Positions 61,697 to 64,000 of a stretch of DNA of 64,000 nt are shown here, piece after piece. The translations under genes were made by a program, and so were the position numbers. Below the pieces are notes generated by a model. The model was not told the origin of the DNA and did no database searches. It was given only the letters and a program-made list of their open reading frames with translations. The DNA lies in NCBI RefSeq assembly GCF_965228705.1, contig NZ_OZ245832.1:620001-684000 (forward strand), read 5' to 3'. The DNA is from Croceimicrobium sp965228705. GTDB taxonomy: Bacteria; Bacteroidota; Bacteroidia; Flavobacteriales; Schleiferiaceae. Every line of letters begins with the position of its first letter. Positions within the stretch are counted from its first letter, which is position 1.

Positions 61697-63204
61697 TCGA
61701 GATAGCTTACTTTTTGGATAAAATCCTCTGCTGCCTTAAAGATGCGCTTTTTTCGCGCTTCCTCCATGCGATCCAGGGTGCCGAGCATCATGCTCATACG
61801 ATGATTATGGGCAAAGGTTTGCCGATGTTGATCGATAAAGCGCCAATAGAGGCCATCCATGGTATCGCACCAAGGCCCTTTGGCATAATGACTCATCTTC
61901 CGCAAATAATTACTGCCGGCGATATAGGGTTTGGTAGCAAAGGAACCGCCATCTGCAAACTGACTCATCCCAAAAACATTGGCCGCCATTACCCAATCGG
62001 CACTATCGATATACATCTCCATAAACCAGCGATACACTTCCTGTGGATCAATTTCACAGAGCAACATAGTATTGCCAATAATCATCAGCCTTTCGATATG
62101 GTGATTGTAAGCTTCCTCCTGGCATTTCCGCAAGACATCATCCAATGGTGGTATACCGGTATTCGCTTCATACCATAAGGGGCTTAGCTTGCGCTGCAGG
62201 CCAAAATGATTTTTCTCGAAATCGAAATTGCGATACATCCCGCGCACAAATTCGCGCCAACCGATTAATTGCCGCACAAAACCTTCTACCGAAGGCAAAT
62301 GAGAGTCCTGCTTTTGATAATGCTTTAACACCGCAGCCAAAACTTCTTCTGGCAGCAAGAGGCCGCAATTCAGATAAGGACTCAAAGTAGAGTGGTAGAG
62401 GAATTTTTGCTGGGCTTCGAAGGCATCTTCATAGGGACCAAAGAGCGCCAGTTTTTCTTGGAGAAATTGATCCAGCACTGCCAGGGCTTCTTCACGGGTG
62501 GTGGCCCAGGCAAAGTCTTGCACCTTTCCGGGATGTTCGCTGAAATGTTCCGCCACCAGGCTTTTTACTTCTTTTAAAATATTGGATTCGGCGAAAGCCA
62601 GGCGTGGCGGTGTGTGGGCCTTCGAGGGGAGTTTCTTACGATTATCAGCATCATAGCTCCATTGTCCGCCTATGGGCTGATTATCCGCGTCCAAAAGGAT
62701 CTTTAAAGCCAGTCGTTGTCTTTGATAATAGGTCTTAAGAAAAGGCTTTTTATGCTCTTGCAGATAAGCCTTAAAGTCGGAAAGAGGAAATAGAAATTTA
62801 GGGGAAGGCACAAATTCCAATTCCCGATTGTAGCTATGGGCCCATTGCTTTAATTCTTCCTCAAAAAAGCGATCATCTACCTCATAGCAGCGGATGGAAT
62901 CAAATTCGGGATGATCGTTCAGGAATTGCTCCAGTCGGGCAGTAAAGCTTTGTAGATGAATCTGATTTTGATCATCGACCAATTTTAAATAGTGTACTTC
63001 GTGTTGGGCTTGCAATAAATGCGCATGATGACGCATCGCCGTAAGGAAGAAAAGCAATTTATGCTTGTGATAGCGAAAGTGGGTGCAGAGGCCATAATCC
63101 TCAATAAAGAGGAGGCTTTGCGGACTTTCATTTCCTAATAATGCCGAATGATCAGGAAAAAGGCAATCGCCCAAAATAAGGTGCAGGCTTTTCTTCATAG
63201 GCAT
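61693..63204 (-). CDS. Cryptochrome/photolyase of the FeS-BCP family, apparently without Fe-S cysteines
   Basis: A 503-residue photolyase-related protein (MPMKKSLHLILGDCLFPDHS start). Family members use FAD and light to repair (6-4) photoproducts or act as photoreceptors. The FAD region has AYNHHIERLMIIGNTMLL and SADWVMAANVFGMSQFADGG. In the usual family the late region reads roughly YCxxCxY...ACPF before LYWxF and gives cysteines for a 4Fe-4S cluster. Here it is shortened to MSHYAKGPWCDTMDGLYW, with one Cys only, so the cluster is probably absent. Divergent from a DUF2256 gene and coupled to crtY. Confidence 0.86.
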   Translation of the reverse strand: MPMKKSLHLILGDCLFPDHSALLGNESPQSLLFIEDYGLCTHFRYHKHKLLFFLTAMRHHAHLLQAQHEVHYLKLVDDQNQIHLQSFTARLEQFLNDHPEFDSIRCYEVDDRFFEEELKQWAHSYNRELEFVPSPKFLFPLSDFKAYLQEHKKPFLKTYYQRQRLALKILLDADNQPIGGQWSYDADNRKKLPSKAHTPPRLAFAESNILKEVKSLVAEHFSEHPGKVQDFAWATTREEALAVLDQFLQEKLALFGPYEDAFEAQQKFLYHSTLSPYLNCGLLLPEEVLAAVLKHYQKQDSHLPSVEGFVRQLIGWREFVRGMYRNFDFEKNHFGLQRKLSPLWYEANTGIPPLDDVLRKCQEEAYNHHIERLMIIGNTMLLCEIDPQEVYRWFMEMYIDSADWVMAANVFGMSQFADGGSFATKPYIAGSNYLRKMSHYAKGPWCDTMDGLYWRFIDQHRQTFAHNHRMSMMLGTLDRMEEARKKRIFKAAEDFIQKVSYLD

Positions 63205-63238
63205 TAAACTTCCAGGGCGCCTCGAATGTTGAGAGCCT

Positions 63239-63385
63239 ATGAAAAAAAGTGAGCTTCCGGAGAAAATTTGTCCGGTATGTGAAAGGCCTTTTAGCTGGCG
63301 AAAGAAATGGGAACGAAACTGGGAGGAGGTGCGCTATTGTTCGGATGCCTGCCGAAAACGAAAAAAAGCCGGACGGTCAAATTAA
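63239..63385 (+). CDS. DUF2256 zinc-ribbon-like small protein
   Basis: A 48-residue protein: ATG at 63239, TAA at 63383. It has two Cys pairs, Cys11-x2-Cys14 (CPVC) and Cys34-x3-Cys38 (CSDAC), around RPFSWRKKWERNW, which is the DUF2256 pattern. In many genomes this small protein is fused to, or lies beside, FeS-type cryptochrome/photolyase genes; here it is divergent from one, 34 nt away. Probably binds zinc. Role unknown, possibly in photolyase function. Confidence 0.85.
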   Translation: MKKSELPEKICPVCERPFSWRKKWERNWEEVRYCSDACRKRKKAGRSN

Positions 63386-63665
63386 GGGGAAGAAAGTATT
63401 GGGGAAGTTTGACAGCGTCCGACTTTTCTAACAGAAACTGGGGCAAAGGAAATAAAGCTTTTCGGGCTTTAAATTCAAGATTTCATTCCCTAAATATGGA
63501 TTCAAGCAAATGCCTGCCTGCTCTGAGTAGCATGGCATAGGAAAAGCAGAAAATTCACGTATATGAAAGGATAATAGGGGGAGAGTGTGAAAAATTGCAA
63601 TACCACCCGATCGGAATGGTAAATTCCCGTAAAAAAATCGGCTTTTCGCCCTTCAAAAATTAAAA

Positions 63666-64000
63666 CTAATTAAATCCGCGCTGAAACCACTGCTGTAGGT
63701 CCCGAAGATTTTCATGATTTATGCCGTGACCGGAAATATATTCCTGATAACGGTGCTTGATTTGAAGCTTTTCCAGAAATTCTACCGTCATGCGGGCCGC
63801 GCTAATCGGTATCACATCATCTTCCCGTCCGTGGGAAACAAAGAAATCCAAATGCTGTATATCGGCCGGGCGATACTGCTCCGGTACAATTTCCTTTAAA
63901 ACATAGCCACTGAGGGCCATAATGCGTTGGAATTTTTTAGGATGATTGAGGGCAAGGCCATAGCTTAAAATCGCTCCTTGACTAAAGCCTAGTAGCCAAA
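63666..64000 (-). CDS. Alpha/beta hydrolase (phospholipase/carboxylesterase type), partial
   Basis: The C-terminal part of an esterase; the N-terminus lies beyond base 64000. In-frame reading on the minus strand gives the nucleophile elbow GFSQG just after the window edge, then Asp in GREDDVIP and His in GHGINHEN, completing the triad. The pattern matches the carboxylesterase/thioesterase YpfH-like group. Any ATG inside the visible stretch (e.g. at 63920) is internal. Confidence 0.85.
   Translation of the reverse strand, partial: WLLGFSQGAILSYGLALNHPKKFQRIMALSGYVLKEIVPEQYRPADIQHLDFFVSHGREDDVIPISAARMTVEFLEKLQIKHRYQEYISGHGINHENLRDLQQWFQRGFN

Noticed and set aside
63249..63431. Plus-strand 60-codon frame over the DUF2256 gene
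   Set aside because: It is in another frame to the conserved Cys pattern; the real gene is 63239-63385.

Overview
The window looks like chromosomal DNA of a marine-type Bacteroidota, most likely Flavobacteriales. Two proteins carry type IX secretion (T9SS) C-terminal sorting domains, one of the gliding-motility-associated type. Starts generally lack Shine-Dalgarno sequences, and several genes have a TAnnTTTG-type -7 box 15-30 nt before an ATG. Periplasmic S46 dipeptidyl-peptidase, a lycopene cyclase of the carotenoid pathway and bacillithiol-type enzymes fit the same group. No rRNA, tRNA or CRISPR array was seen.

Layout. 1-2725 (-): an Fe-S oxidoreductase pair (membrane 4Fe-4S subunit and a CCG-domain subunit cut by the window edge), split by a HAD-like gene and a lipoprotein gene. 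2747-7734: envelope block with an MCE/MlaD protein, an N-acetylmuramoyl-alanine amidase and a divergent LptD-like outer-membrane protein. 7741-11328: cysteine dioxygenase, divergent from a PLP decarboxylase and a sodium:solute symporter, a probable hypotaurine/taurine module. 11331-17909: a coiled-coil protein pair, a PpiD-like prolyl isomerase and a DPP11-type S46 peptidase. 18007-24489: a T9SS LamG protein followed by a run of small metabolic genes (YfiT-like, CtlX-like, ABM monooxygenase, DUF1572, exported acetolactate decarboxylase, AHSA1, DUF4287). 24486-29309: DsbA-like protein, exonuclease VII, SulP transporter, CvfB-like RNA-binding protein.

29383-31828 holds an IS3-family element inserted in a block of modular repeats; a second block of the same repeat family lies at 49676-50257. 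31829-40757 encodes YpdA, a dihaem lipoprotein, a DASS transporter, a multi-PAS histidine kinase with a LytTR response regulator, and an odd protein resembling a degraded nucleotide-sugar dehydrogenase. A hairpin-rich spacer follows, then clpC, gyrA, a glycine-rich T9SS type B protein and a yebC homologue. 50258-54526 holds small lipoproteins, a CPBP protease, an AraC regulator and a VOC protein.

From about 54.5 to 60.5 kb the DNA becomes AT-rich and accessory in character: a frameshifted 2OG-Fe(II) oxygenase gene, an orphan gene, and a two-gene unit (a small four-cysteine protein overlapping a large membrane-anchored protein with about six S1/OB-like repeats). The large gene has been split by a second IS3-family element with an exact 4-bp target duplication; removing the element restores one reading frame of about 844 codons. 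This unit is the best candidate for an undescribed system. The window ends with a light-related group: lycopene cyclase, a cryptochrome/photolyase that seems to lack the usual Fe-S cysteines, a short DUF2256 gene divergent from it, and a truncated esterase.
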